Shown piece after piece: positions 25,424-34,097 of a stretch of DNA of 64,000 bases (the stretch's first letter is position 1; each line of letters begins with the position of its first letter). Origin of the DNA: an uncultured Clostridia bacterium (GTDB taxonomy: Bacteria > Bacillota > Clostridia > Lachnospirales > Anaerotignaceae); the NCBI GenBank assembly GCA_945868505.1, contig CAMBLO010000010.1, positions 1 to 64,000 on the forward strand, given 5' to 3'. The notes below the pieces were generated by a model. The model did not search any database. It was not told where the DNA came from and saw only the letters and a list, made by a program, of their open reading frames with translations. Made by a program: the position numbers and the translations under genes.

Positions 25424-26497
25424 ATGAAAACCATACTGGCAAAGGTCGACCTGCGCCAGCCCGAAGCTGCGGAAATCATCCGGACGGCTGCAAAGATTTT
25501 GCAGGAAGGAGGTCTGGTTGCTTTCCCAACAGAAACCGTTTACGGCTTGGGCGGGAATGGACTGGACGGTGCGGCCTGTGAAAAAATTTATCTGGCAAAG
25601 GGGCGTCCTTCGGATAATCCTTTGATTTTACACATTTCCGAATTTGAGGAGCTGAACGCCATTGTGCGGGAAATTTCCCCGGCGGCGAAAAAGCTGATGG
25701 ATGCCTTTTGGCCCGGCCCTTTGACCATGGTCTTTCCTAAGGCAGATATCGTGCCTGCCAAGGCTACAGGCGGATTGGATACGGTTGCCGTGCGCTTCCC
25801 CAACCATCCCGTGGCAAGAGCCATTATCAAGGCGGCAGGACTGCCCATCGCAGCCCCCAGCGCCAATTCCTCCGGCAAGCCCAGCCCCACCAGAGCTTCC
25901 CATGTGGAATATGACCTGAATGGGAAGATTGACATGATTGTGGACGGCGGTGCGGCAGAATGGGGATTGGAATCCACCATTGTGGATGTTTCCGGCGATG
26001 TGCCCATGATTTTGCGCCCCGGTGCGGTGACAAAAGAAATGATGGAAGAGGTCGTTGGAGCAGTTGAGATCGACCCGGCGATTCTGACAAAGCCTGCGGC
26101 AGATTTGAAGCCCAAGGCACCGGGTATGAAATATACCCATTATTCCCCCAAGGCGGAGGTCATTCTGGTAAAAGGGGAAAGACAGGCGGTTGCTGACGAA
26201 ATCAATCGTCTGGCGGCGCTGGATATGTCCGAAGGAAAGAAAACAGGCGTGATGGCGACGGAGGAAACCAAAGACCTCTACCATGCGGATATCGTCCTTT
26301 CCTTGGGCAGCAGGGAAAGACCTGAGGAAATCGGGGCAAACCTGTTCAAGTTATTGCGAAAATTTGATTTTCTGGGAGCGGAAAAGGTCTATTCCGAGGT
26401 ATTCTCCGAGGAAGGAGAGGGAATGGCTATTATGAACCGCCTGAATAAGGCAGCAGGATATCAAATGATAGAAGTGCCAAAAACAAGCAATAACTGA
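25424..26497 (+). CDS. L-threonylcarbamoyladenylate synthase (Sua5 type)
   Basis: 357-aa enzyme of the Sua5 form, which makes threonylcarbamoyl-AMP for the t6A37 modification of ANN-decoding tRNAs. The YrdC domain (about residues 12-205) has GGLVAFPTETVYGLG, KGRPSDNPLILHI and AAPSANSSGKPSPT motifs. The C-terminal Sua5 domain begins after a linker with APGMKYTHYSPKAEV near 232. The ATG at 25424 lacks a clear Shine-Dalgarno sequence; translation is probably coupled to the SEC-C gene, whose stop is four bases upstream. Confidence 0.95.
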   Translation: MKTILAKVDLRQPEAAEIIRTAAKILQEGGLVAFPTETVYGLGGNGLDGAACEKIYLAKGRPSDNPLILHISEFEELNAIVREISPAAKKLMDAFWPGPLTMVFPKADIVPAKATGGLDTVAVRFPNHPVARAIIKAAGLPIAAPSANSSGKPSPTRASHVEYDLNGKIDMIVDGGAAEWGLESTIVDVSGDVPMILRPGAVTKEMMEEVVGAVEIDPAILTKPAADLKPKAPGMKYTHYSPKAEVILVKGERQAVADEINRLAALDMSEGKKTGVMATEETKDLYHADIVLSLGSRERPEEIGANLFKLLRKFDFLGAEKVYSEVFSEEGEGMAIMNRLNKAAGYQMIEVPKTSNN

Positions 26498-26508
26498 GCA
26501 TTTGGTTT

Positions 26509-26538
26509 TTGGCAAGATAGATTAGAATTGGATAGAAT
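26509..26538 (+). promoter_or_regulatory. Sigma-A promoter of rpiB-upp-tagO
   Basis: TTGGCA (26509-26514), 18 bases, TAGAAT (26533-26538). Confidence 0.6.
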
Positions 26539-26556
26539 AAAAAGGAGTGTTTGATT

Positions 26557-26985
26557 ATGTTGGCACTGGGTTGCGACCACGGCGGTTACCCCCTGATGAA
26601 GGAAGTCATCAAATATCTGGAAGACAATAAAATCGAATATAAAAACTTCGGCACATTTTCCGAAGAATCTGTAGATTACCCTGCTTACGGCAAGGCAGTT
26701 GCCCACGCTGTAGCCAATGGCGAATGTGAAAAGGGCATCCTGATTTGCGGCACAGGCATTGGTATTTCTATTGCGGCAAACAAGGTAAAAGGCATCCGTG
26801 CGGCACTGTGCGGCGATGTTTTTTCCGCAAAGGCCACAAGAGAGCATAACGATGCCAATATTCTGGCTATGGGTGCCAGAGTGACAGGCCCCGGTCTGGC
26901 TCTGGAAATCGTAAAGGCTTTTTTGGAAACACCTTTTTCCAATGATGAACGCCATATCAGAAGAATCAACCAGATTGAAGACTAA
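26557..26985 (+). CDS. rpiB: Ribose-5-phosphate isomerase B
   Basis: 142-aa RpiB/LacAB-family sugar isomerase interconverting ribulose and ribose 5-phosphate. The GCDHGGYPLM motif at residues 5-14, the catalytic Cys in GILICGTGIGISIAANK near 67, and the ATREHNDANILAMGAR block near 96 are all present. The ATG at 26557 is chosen over a TTG two codons earlier because the spacing from AAAGGAG is better. It is followed by upp 12 bases later, joining pentose phosphate and pyrimidine salvage. Confidence 0.95.
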   Translation: MLALGCDHGGYPLMKEVIKYLEDNKIEYKNFGTFSEESVDYPAYGKAVAHAVANGECEKGILICGTGIGISIAANKVKGIRAALCGDVFSAKATREHNDANILAMGARVTGPGLALEIVKAFLETPFSNDERHIRRINQIED

Positions 26986-26997
26986 GAAGGTGACAGC

Positions 26998-27624
26998 ATG
27001 AGCAAATTTTTTGTGTCTGAGCATCCCCTGATTCATACAAAAATGGCGATGCTGAGAAGCAAGGAAACCGGCACAAAGGAATTCCGTGAAATCATCGGGG
27101 AAGTGGCATCTTTGCTGTTTTACGAAGCAACCAGAGAGCTGCCCCTGACCGATGTGGAGGTAACAACACCCATTGCGGGTGCGGCCTGCAAGACCATTGA
27201 TACTAAGCTTGCGGTGGTGCCTATCCTGCGGGCGGGTATCGGCATGACAGACGGCATCCTGCATCTGGTGCCTACGGCGAAGATCGGGCATATCGGTCTG
27301 TATCGGGATGAAGTGACATTGGAGCCTGTGGAATATTACTGCAAGCTGCCTGCCGATGTGGCGGAAAGAACCGTATTTTTGGTAGACCCTATGCTGGCGA
27401 CGGGCGGCTCTGCCGATGCGGCGATCGGCTTTTTGAAGGCAAGAGGCGTGCAGAAGATCATCTTCCTGTGCATTTTGGCAGCACCCAATGGCGTGGAACG
27501 GCTGCAGAAAAACCACCCCGATGTGGATATCTACGCAGCTGCCTACGATGGCAAGCTGAATGAAAACGGCTATATCGTCCCCGGTCTGGGGGATGCCGGC
27601 GACCGTATCTTCGGTACAAAGTAA
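26998..27624 (+). CDS. upp: Uracil phosphoribosyltransferase
   Basis: 208-aa type I PRTase that converts uracil and PRPP to UMP. Motifs: [14 protein letters not shown] near residues 73-86, the PRPP loop [15 protein letters not shown] near 128-142 and the uracil-binding [17 protein letters not shown]-terminus. The length is typical. It is the second gene of rpiB-upp-tagO. Confidence 0.96.
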   Translation: MSKFFVSEHPLIHTKMAMLRSKETGTKEFREIIGEVASLLFYEATRELPLTDVEVTTPIAGAACKTIDTKLAVVPILRAGIGMTDGILHLVPTAKIGHIGLYRDEVTLEPVEYYCKLPADVAERTVFLVDPMLATGGSADAAIGFLKARGVQKIIFLCILAAPNGVERLQKNHPDVDIYAAAYDGKLNENGYIVPGLGDAGDRIFGTK

Positions 27625-27654
27625 CTTTTTCACTCGAAAGAGGAGAGATTCATT

Positions 27655-28698
27655 TTGACAGAACATAATTGGTTATTGTATATTGCGGCCTTTGCCTGTG
27701 CCTTCGCCATTACACTGGTGACGACACCCTTTGCCAAGTGGCTTTCCGTGAAATGCGGAGCCATCGACTATCCAAAGGACAGAGGCGTGCATAAAAAACC
27801 GATGCCCCGTATGGGCGGGGTAGCCATCGTGCTGGGCTTCATCATTACAGTATTGATGGTATATCATTTTGATAAGAGCATGAACGGCAAGCAGTTTGCG
27901 GGCTTCCTCATCGGTTCCCTGATGATTGCAGGCTTGGGCGTTGTGGATGATATAAAAAACCTGCCTGCCAAACTGAAATTTTGTGTGCAGATTTTGGCGG
28001 CTTTGATTGTTATTCTGTCCGGCACAAGGATTCAGGTGGTGCTTTGGCCTGTGACGGCTTATTTGCAGAAATTCAGCGTTCCTATCACCTTGGTTTGGAT
28101 TGTTGGGGTGACCAATGCCGTAAACCTGATTGATGGTCTGGATGGCTTGGCGGCGGGGGTTACTTCCATTGCAGCCCTGAGCTTGATGGTCCTTTGCATC
28201 CTGACCGGCTCCACCACGGCGGTGGTGCTGACGGCGGCACTGGCAGGGGCGTGTCTGGGCTTTCTGCCCCGTAATTTTAACCCTGCGGAGATATTCATGG
28301 GCGATACAGGGTCTACCTTCTTGGGCTTTGTGCTGGCGGTAACCAGTATCCTTGGGGTGTTCAAGGGCTATGCCCTGCTGGCGATGATCGTCAGCGTGCT
28401 GTGCGTTGGTCTGCCTGTGTTCGATACCATCTGCGCTATGTTGCGCCGTATGGCAAAAAATCAGCCTATCATGCAGGCGGATAGAGGCCATCTGCACCAT
28501 AAGCTCATCGACCATGGCTTTAGCCAGAGACAGGCGGTTCTGATTATGTATACCATCAGCCTGCTGCTGGGCCTTTTGGCAATCTTTATCAGCTTTAAGG
28601 ATTCCGGCACGATTGTAGTTATGGTGCTGACAGTCATCGTATTGTGCTTCATCATTTATTATTTCAATGCCCATATCAAAAATAAGCAAGATAAATAA
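27655..28698 (+). CDS. tagO: Undecaprenyl-phosphate GlcNAc-1-phosphate transferase (TagO/WecA type)
   Basis: 347-aa polytopic membrane enzyme of the MraY/WecA superfamily, with about eleven membrane segments. It starts teichoic acid or other secondary wall polymer synthesis on undecaprenyl phosphate. Motifs: DYPKDRGVHKKPMPRMGG near residues 39-55, GVVDDIKNLPAKLKF near 101, the DDxxD-like VNLIDGLDGLAAG near 153-165, MGDTGSTFLGF near 216, and HLHHKLIDHGFSQRQ near 280. TTG start after AGAGGAGAG. Confidence 0.92.
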   Translation: MTEHNWLLYIAAFACAFAITLVTTPFAKWLSVKCGAIDYPKDRGVHKKPMPRMGGVAIVLGFIITVLMVYHFDKSMNGKQFAGFLIGSLMIAGLGVVDDIKNLPAKLKFCVQILAALIVILSGTRIQVVLWPVTAYLQKFSVPITLVWIVGVTNAVNLIDGLDGLAAGVTSIAALSLMVLCILTGSTTAVVLTAALAGACLGFLPRNFNPAEIFMGDTGSTFLGFVLAVTSILGVFKGYALLAMIVSVLCVGLPVFDTICAMLRRMAKNQPIMQADRGHLHHKLIDHGFSQRQAVLIMYTISLLLGLLAIFISFKDSGTIVVMVLTVIVLCFIIYYFNAHIKNKQDK

Positions 28699-28711
28699 GA
28701 ATAAATAAGCC

Positions 28712-28745
28712 TTCTCCCTGTTTCCAAAACAGGGAGATTTTTTTG
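28712..28745 (+). terminator. Terminator of rpiB-upp-tagO
   Basis: Stem TCTCCCTGTTT with AAACAGGGAGA around a short CC loop, followed by seven T residues. Confidence 0.85.
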
Positions 28746-28800
28746 TCTGTGTTCCCCTGTTTTTGTCGTTAGAAATGTGATATACTAATTTTCTAAATAT

Positions 28801-28893
28801 CATCCCAAAACTTGTTTTGGGATGAAGTATCGGGTCGAGGGGGTGACCCCCTCGCAGGGGTCGAGAGGGGACAGAGTCCCTCGAAGAAAGGAG
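28801..28893 (+). ncRNA. R2 leader element, copy 1 (upstream of the dnaD-like gene)
   Basis: Three hairpins in series: CATCCCAAAAC with GTTTTGGGATG (28801-28824); CGAGGGGG-TGA-CCCCCTCG (28836-28854); GAGGGGAC-AGA-GTCCCTC with one bulge (28865-28882). The element ends in AAGAAAGGAG, the ribosome binding site of the next gene. A TATACT box (28781-28786) ends 14 bases upstream, so it is probably transcribed as the 5' leader. Matching elements lie at 41751-41837 and complement 55968-56058. Confidence 0.6.
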
Positions 28894-28902
28894 TGTGCGG
28901 AT

Positions 28903-29847
28903 ATGGCAGATAAAATTGAATTAAGTAAAGCCTTTGTCGAGACAGAACTGCCTGTGGCGCCTCCTTTGTATGTCTCCATTTATTTGATGACCCTTGTGGT
29001 GGGTCGGGATTCCGCAAAGGTGGCGGAAAAACTAAACGCCACGGAAAGCGACGTCCTGCGGGCGTGGGCCTATTGGATGGATCGAAAGGTGATGCAGAAG
29101 GGGGAGGAAAGAAAACAGCCCCAAAGATGCACCCTCGTTTCTTCGGAACGCCCCGATTATCCCCCTGCGGAGCTGGCGATGTACATAAAAAATCAGGATG
29201 TCAAAAATCTTTTCGAATCTGCCCAGAAAAAATTGGGGAAGATGCTTTCCCATCAGGATATGAGCCTGCTTTTCAGCTTCCACGATTGGCTGGGGCTGCC
29301 CTTGGATGTCATCGACCTGCTGCTTTCCTATTGCACCGCCAGCGGACATAAGGGCATGCGCTATATCGAAAAAGTCGCCCTTGGCTGGGCAGAAGAAGGT
29401 ATCGATACGGTGGAAAAAGCGGCGGAATATATCGAATTGAGAAAAACAGGCTTCCGCAGTATTTTGCAGTCCTTCGGGCAGAATCGACTGCCTGTGCCTG
29501 CGGAAGAGGAATATATGAAAAAATGGCTGCAGGAATACAGAATGCCCATGGAATTGATTCAAATGGCCTGCGAACGTACTGTCTTCCAGACGGGGAAGGC
29601 TTCTTTCCCCTATGCCGACAGCATTTTGCGCCAATGGCGGGATGCAGGCGTGAAGGATGCGGCGGGGGTTGCGGAGCAGGATAAGGCCTTTGCGGCGAAA
29701 AAGAGCCAGAACAATCAGGCAGGGCAGAAGCCTGCCCAAAAAGAACCGCCCAAACCCAAACAGAACCGTTTCATCAACTATACCCAGAGCGAATGGGACT
29801 TTGCGGAGCTGGAACGGCTGGAACGGGAACAGCGGGAAAAATGGTAA
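28903..29847 (+). CDS. DnaD-domain replication protein
   Basis: 315-aa DnaD/DnaB-like primosomal protein, which helps load the replicative helicase in Firmicutes. The N-terminal winged-helix-like part (about 1-75) has VAPPLYVSIYLMTLV and LNATESDVLRAWAYWM. The DnaD C-terminal domain lies at about 190-260, with YMKKWLQEYRMPMELIQMAC and the FPYADSILRQWRDAGV motif (YxxxILxxW). A Gln/Lys/Pro-rich linker precedes a short C-terminal NYTQSEWDFAELERLEREQ segment. The ATG at 28903 is nine bases from AAAGGAG. The helicase loader gene follows after 30 bases. Confidence 0.9.
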   Translation: MADKIELSKAFVETELPVAPPLYVSIYLMTLVVGRDSAKVAEKLNATESDVLRAWAYWMDRKVMQKGEERKQPQRCTLVSSERPDYPPAELAMYIKNQDVKNLFESAQKKLGKMLSHQDMSLLFSFHDWLGLPLDVIDLLLSYCTASGHKGMRYIEKVALGWAEEGIDTVEKAAEYIELRKTGFRSILQSFGQNRLPVPAEEEYMKKWLQEYRMPMELIQMACERTVFQTGKASFPYADSILRQWRDAGVKDAAGVAEQDKAFAAKKSQNNQAGQKPAQKEPPKPKQNRFINYTQSEWDFAELERLEREQREKW

Positions 29848-29877
29848 CAGAGCAGAAATTGACAGGAGGGGAGAAGC

Positions 29878-30867
29878 TTGGCAACGAGAACACAGATTTA
29901 TCGGGAAGTGCTGCGGGAATATGACGCTTTGCATACTCAAAAGGCGGCGGAGCTGCGGGAACGGAAGGAAAGCCTGTATACCAGATTTCCCCGACTGGAG
30001 GAAATAGAACGGGAACTTTCTTTGCTGGGGGTTTCCACGGCGAAGCTGGTGCTTTTAAGCCCCGATGCCATGGAGGCGGCAGTGGCGGAAATGAAGCAAA
30101 AGCAGCGGGCCTTGGAGGATGAAAGAATGGGCATCATGGCGAAAAACTGCCTGTCCCCCAGTCTGCTGAAAATGGAATATGTCTGCCAAGTTTGCAAGGA
30201 CACGGGATATGTGGAAAACACCCCCTGTGCCTGTATGAAGCATAAATTGATGGACAGGCTCTACGACCAGTCCAATGTCCGTGATGTGATTCAGGTGGAA
30301 AATTTCGATACCTTTGATTTGCGCCTGTTCAGCGATGATGTGGTGCCTGCGGAGGGTATTTCTCCCAAGGAAAACGCAAAGCGCAACCTGAAAATGGCTA
30401 TGGCCTTTGCGGAGGATTTTACAGGAGATAATCTGCTCCTTTACGGCGGCGCAGGGCGGGGCAAGACCTTCCTGTGCAACTGTATCGCCAAGGATGTTTT
30501 GGAGCAGGGCAAAACTGTTCTTTACCTGACGGCGGGGCAGCTTTTCAAGCAGTTGGAAGAAATGCGTTTCCATCGGGATGAGGAAGAAGAAACCACAGAT
30601 TGGGATACGGAGCTGTTGGACGCAGACCTTCTCATCATTGACGACTTGGGAACGGAATTTGCCACCATGTTTACGGCATCGGAGCTGTTCCGTATCATCA
30701 ACGACAGAAAACTCCACAAACGTCCAGTGGTGATTTCCACCAATCTTGATTATCGGGCACTGATGGAACAGTATTCCGACCGTGTCATGAGCCGTTTGAT
30801 TGGGGAATATACCACCCTGAAATTTTTTGGGGAGGATATCCGCATGAAGAAAAAATACAATCGATAA
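29878..30867 (+). CDS. dnaC: Replicative helicase loader (DnaC/DnaI-like AAA+ ATPase)
   Basis: 329-aa AAA+ helicase loader. The N-terminal helical part ends in a zinc site, CQVCKDTGYVENTPCACM, near residues 102-119. The ATPase core has Walker A GGAGRGKT near 197 and Walker B LLIIDDLGTE near 256, then the sensor VVISTNLD near 286. The TTG start at 29878 follows AGGAGGGGAGAAGC. Its pairing with dnaD matches primosome loading; it matches the DnaI-type loader known from B. subtilis. Confidence 0.93.
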   Translation: MATRTQIYREVLREYDALHTQKAAELRERKESLYTRFPRLEEIERELSLLGVSTAKLVLLSPDAMEAAVAEMKQKQRALEDERMGIMAKNCLSPSLLKMEYVCQVCKDTGYVENTPCACMKHKLMDRLYDQSNVRDVIQVENFDTFDLRLFSDDVVPAEGISPKENAKRNLKMAMAFAEDFTGDNLLLYGGAGRGKTFLCNCIAKDVLEQGKTVLYLTAGQLFKQLEEMRFHRDEEEETTDWDTELLDADLLIIDDLGTEFATMFTASELFRIINDRKLHKRPVVISTNLDYRALMEQYSDRVMSRLIGEYTTLKFFGEDIRMKKKYNR

Positions 30868-30877
30868 GCAAAAAAAT

Positions 30878-30900
30878 AGAGTCCGAAAGGACTCTTTTTT
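30878..30900. terminator. Bidirectional terminator between dnaC and the small EamA gene
   Basis: Stem AGAGTCC-GAAA-GGACTCT with T runs on both strands; it ends in the stop codon region of the - strand gene. Confidence 0.85.
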
Positions 30901-31324
30901 ATTTGCCGATGAGGAACAGCCCTGCGGCGCAAACGGCGATGCCCGCCATCTGCTTTGGGGTGATGGTTTCGTGATACAGAAGGATACCCACAAAAAGCAG
31001 GATACATGCCACGGTGATATTGCAGACCAGAGAGGCAATGCTGATCTGCCAGCCCGCCCGATAGACGCAGATATAGCCGAATTCCAGAAAAACGATGGAG
31101 GCAGACAGGACGATGGTGGCCCAGTTGGCCTTCGTCATTTCCTGCAGGATATTTTTTTGCCCGCTAGTCAAAAAGAACATCACAATGGAGACTGCCCCTG
31201 CGATGAAATAGGTCAAAGCCAGAGAGGCGAAGGGGCTGATATCCGCCGGGGTGGATTTGGCGCAGGTATGGTAAAGGGTATTTGCGCCGATGACGATGAG
31301 AATAGGCCAAAGCATTTGCCACAT
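30899..31324 (-). CDS. EamA-domain half-transporter (141 aa)
   Basis: 141-aa protein with a single EamA half: about four to five membrane segments, NTLYHTCAKSTPADISPFAS near residue 15 and VGILLYHETITPKQMAGIAV near 112. Most EamA transporters have two halves; this length implies a dimer, as in SMR exporters. The ATG is eight bases from AAGGAGG. Its 5' leader has a promoter and a terminator-like hairpin before the gene, so expression is likely controlled by attenuation. The substrate is not known. Confidence 0.85.
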   Translation of the reverse strand: MWQMLWPILIVIGANTLYHTCAKSTPADISPFASLALTYFIAGAVSIVMFFLTSGQKNILQEMTKANWATIVLSASIVFLEFGYICVYRAGWQISIASLVCNITVACILLFVGILLYHETITPKQMAGIAVCAAGLFLIGK

Positions 31325-31350
31325 AAAACATTCCTCCTTAAAAATGAAAA

Positions 31351-31434
31351 ACCGCCTAAAGCCGATAGCCTTATGCGGTAGGTGCTCACCCGTTTGATTT
31401 TCCTTATTTTACTATAAACTCCATCGCTCTGCAA
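31351..31434 (-). promoter_or_regulatory. Promoter and attenuator leader of the EamA half-transporter
   Basis: On the - strand: TTGCAG (31434-31429), 17 bases, TAAAAT (31411-31406), then a short transcribed leader with a GGGT-GAGC-ACCT hairpin. A 13-position stem follows (ACCGC…GCGGT, 31379-31351) with a U-rich tract directly after it. This is an intrinsic terminator before the start codon. Small-molecule exporters often carry riboswitches of this kind, for example for guanidine, but I cannot assign a class. Confidence 0.5.
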
Positions 31435-31439
31435 GGGGA

Positions 31440-31586
31440 AAGGGGCGAAGGCTGTCGAAATTTTCTTTTTTCCCTCGACATTGTCCGACGATGGAACCCT
31501 GTTTAGAGGGAGGGCGAAGGTTGTCGAAAATTTCTTTTTCCTCTCGACGCTGTTTGACAAAAAAAGCGGTTCTATTTGTTTAGAAT
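31440..31586 (+). promoter_or_regulatory. Spo0A-type promoter region of spoIIE with duplicated 0A boxes
   Basis: TTGACA (31554-31559) and TAGAAT (31581-31586) are separated by 21 bases, the extended spacing known from Spo0A-activated sigma-A promoters such as B. subtilis spoIIE. Two exact TGTCGAA boxes (31453-31459, 31522-31528) match the Spo0A consensus. They lie in an imperfect tandem duplication with a 69-base shift (about 31443-31510 and 31512-31590). Inverted TCGAC sites follow each box. The second copy carries the intact promoter; in the first it has decayed. Confidence 0.75.
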
Positions 31587-31609
31587 GGGCATAGATGGAG
31601 GGAAGCAGT

Positions 31610-34018
31610 ATGGAAAAAACAGAAATCACATTGGAATATACGGAACAGACCCCTGCCTTGGGCAAGATGATTCTGCCGAAAAAAGAGCCGAAAAAGCCTT
31701 TTCCATGGAAAGCACTGGTGAAGGGCGGCTGCTTTTGTTTGGCGGGGCTGCTGTGGGGTAGGATGGAACTTTTGGGACTGCTGCGTCCCATGGGCTTGGC
31801 CTATCTTTCCGCCTTTTTCGGGGAAGGATGGCTGTTCTGGGCGGTCTGGCTGGCAGTGGGCATCGGTTCCTTTTCCCTTGCTCCCCTGAAAGCGGGGGCG
31901 GGACTGGCTGCAGCCTTTGCCATCCAGCTTACCTTAGGGCGTTTCCTCCAGCGGGAGGAGATGGGGAAGAAAGCCCTTCTGGGTACCTTCGCATCGGCTC
32001 TGGCGGGGATTTTCTTTGCCATCAGCCGACAGGGGCTGGGCTTCTACTTCGCCATTGCGGCGGTGGAAGGGGCATTGACCCTTGGTATCAGCTATCTTTT
32101 GCAGAAGGGCGTTTCTCTTTTGCTGGAACGGGAGAAATATTTCGTTCTGACGAGAGAAGAGACCCTCTCCTTGCTGCTTTTGCTGGGGGGCGCGCTGGCG
32201 GGGCTGGCTTCTTTGCAGCATCCCCTTTTGCGGGATACGCTTTTGCCCGCGGCTTCGGCTTTCTTCCTTCTATTTTCTGCAAGGCAGGAGGGCATCGGCG
32301 GCGGAGCGGCTGCCGGGGTGTTTCTTGGCTTCCTGCTTTTTTTATCGAACGGGGTGGAACTGCCCCTTTTTGTTGCCCTCGCTTTAGGGGGAATGTTGGC
32401 GGGCTGCGTCAATGGGCTGGGCAGGTTGGCCTCTGCTCTGGCTATGGTGTTGGCTCCCTGCATTTTTCTGTTTTACATAGATATGACGTTGCTGGAACCG
32501 ATTTGGATGGGAGGATTGATAATCGGGGCGGCTCTGTTTTCCCTGTTCCCCAAAGAACTGCTGGAAAAGCTCAGCGGTATACGGAAAACTGAAAGCCCTC
32601 AGGACAGATACACAAAGATGAAGGAGTTGACCGAAGAGAAGCTGCTGGATGTATCGGCAGCCTTTGAAGCACTGGCAAAAACCTTTGTCAAGGAGGGGGA
32701 ACGAAAAGACAAAGGAGAAATCGGAAGATTGGTCGATACCATAGCGGGAAGGGTCTGCCAAGACTGCGGGCTGGCTCATTACTGCTGGGAGGAAGACCTT
32801 TATAAGACCTATGGCATGACTTTTTCCGCTTTGTCCCATTGCGACAGTCGGGGGCGGTTTACGGAAGCCGAACTGCCGGAAAGCTTTCGGGAAACCTGCC
32901 CCCGGGTAGATGGGTTTGTGGAAACGGTCAACGAGGTCTATGAAATGTACCGAAGGGACTGCCTTTGGCTCAGCCGCCTGACGGAATGTAGAGAGTTAGT
33001 AGGACAGCAATTGCAGGCGGTGGGGAAAATCATGCAGACCCTTTCGGGACAGATGGAATTGAACTGCATTTTTCTGGAGGGGGCGGAAAAGGCCCTGAAG
33101 GATGCCCTGAAAAAACAGGGCTTTCGACCGAAAAAGGTAGTCGTCACAGAAGAGAAAAACGGCAGAGAGGGAACAGGAGGTTTCCGACAGGTGCGGATCG
33201 TTCTGCCTGCCTGCGGTGGGAAAGGCACTTGCAGAGATAAGATCCTGCCTTTGGTGAAAAAGACCTTGGGCTGCCCCATGGTCTTATTGGAGGAAGGCAC
33301 TTGCTCGGTGGATGGAGCGGAGCGGGACTGCACCCTGCATTTTCGGGAAGAGCCTGCCTTTTCCCTGACCACTGCCACGGCCTTTTCTCCTGCGGAGGAG
33401 GGCAGACCTACGGGGGATGCGGCAGCCTTTCTGGAAACAGAGCGGGGAAATGCCCTTCTTGCCCTTTCTGACGGCATGGGCACCGGGGAACGGGCGGCGA
33501 AGGAAAGTCGTATCGCCATCGAACTGCTGGAGCAATTCACGGAAGCCGGCTTCGACCGTGAACTGGCGGTGGGGATGATCAACTCTGCCCTGCTGCTGCG
33601 GCGGGGCGAAGAAACCTATGCCACACTGGATATCTGCCATGTAGACCTGTTTGACGGACATGCGGAGTTCATCAAGCTGGGGGCAGTGGCAACCTATATC
33701 TGGCGGGGCAGCCGTATTATTTCCCTGCGTTCCGTTACATTGCCTGCGGGCATTTTGAAGCAGGTCAGTGCGGAGAAAAATGAGATGCTCCTGAAAGACG
33801 GGGACATGATTCTCATGGTGACCGACGGCATTACTGATGCCCTTGGGGGCGAGGAGGAGACGGGGGCTTGGCTGAAAGGCAAGCTGACCTCTTTCCCCAT
33901 GTCGAATCCTCAGGATGCAGCGGATTATATCCTGAGGGAGGCCAAAAAGGAACGGCAGGAGGGCCGACGGGATGATATGACCGTTTTGGCCAGCCGTTTC
34001 TGGCGGAAGCGGGCCTGA
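31610..34018 (+). CDS. spoIIE: Stage II sporulation protein E (serine phosphatase)
   Basis: 802-aa membrane phosphatase that dephosphorylates SpoIIAA to activate sigma-F in the forespore. The N-terminal third holds about ten membrane segments (residues 35-310), followed by a central FtsZ/oligomerisation region with Cys-rich CQDCGLAHYCWEE near 380, and a C-terminal PP2C domain from about 590 with LSDGMGTGERAAKES and DMILMVTDGITDALGGEEE metal-binding Asp residues. The ATG at 31610 follows GGAGGGAAG; a nearby upstream ATG overlaps that site. The promoter has the Spo0A-type layout. Confidence 0.95.
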   Translation: MEKTEITLEYTEQTPALGKMILPKKEPKKPFPWKALVKGGCFCLAGLLWGRMELLGLLRPMGLAYLSAFFGEGWLFWAVWLAVGIGSFSLAPLKAGAGLAAAFAIQLTLGRFLQREEMGKKALLGTFASALAGIFFAISRQGLGFYFAIAAVEGALTLGISYLLQKGVSLLLEREKYFVLTREETLSLLLLLGGALAGLASLQHPLLRDTLLPAASAFFLLFSARQEGIGGGAAAGVFLGFLLFLSNGVELPLFVALALGGMLAGCVNGLGRLASALAMVLAPCIFLFYIDMTLLEPIWMGGLIIGAALFSLFPKELLEKLSGIRKTESPQDRYTKMKELTEEKLLDVSAAFEALAKTFVKEGERKDKGEIGRLVDTIAGRVCQDCGLAHYCWEEDLYKTYGMTFSALSHCDSRGRFTEAELPESFRETCPRVDGFVETVNEVYEMYRRDCLWLSRLTECRELVGQQLQAVGKIMQTLSGQMELNCIFLEGAEKALKDALKKQGFRPKKVVVTEEKNGREGTGGFRQVRIVLPACGGKGTCRDKILPLVKKTLGCPMVLLEEGTCSVDGAERDCTLHFREEPAFSLTTATAFSPAEEGRPTGDAAAFLETERGNALLALSDGMGTGERAAKESRIAIELLEQFTEAGFDRELAVGMINSALLLRRGEETYATLDICHVDLFDGHAEFIKLGAVATYIWRGSRIISLRSVTLPAGILKQVSAEKNEMLLKDGDMILMVTDGITDALGGEEETGAWLKGKLTSFPMSNPQDAADYILREAKKERQEGRRDDMTVLASRFWRKRA

Positions 34019-34030
34019 GATGGGATGGAC

Positions 34031-34059
34031 TTGCGTTTTTTTCCCAATTCGTGTAGAGT
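34031..34059 (+). promoter_or_regulatory. Sigma-A promoter of tilS-hpt
   Basis: TTGCGT (34031-34036), 17 bases, TAGAGT (34054-34059). Confidence 0.55.
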
Positions 34060-34097
34060 GAGGATACTAGGGTTACATACCAAATGAGGAGACGACT

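Noticed and set aside
28822-28902. N-terminal extension of the dnaD-like gene into R2
   Set aside because: It would translate the hairpins (Arg/Gly/Pro-rich), while AAAGGAG and ATG at 28903 fit the family start.
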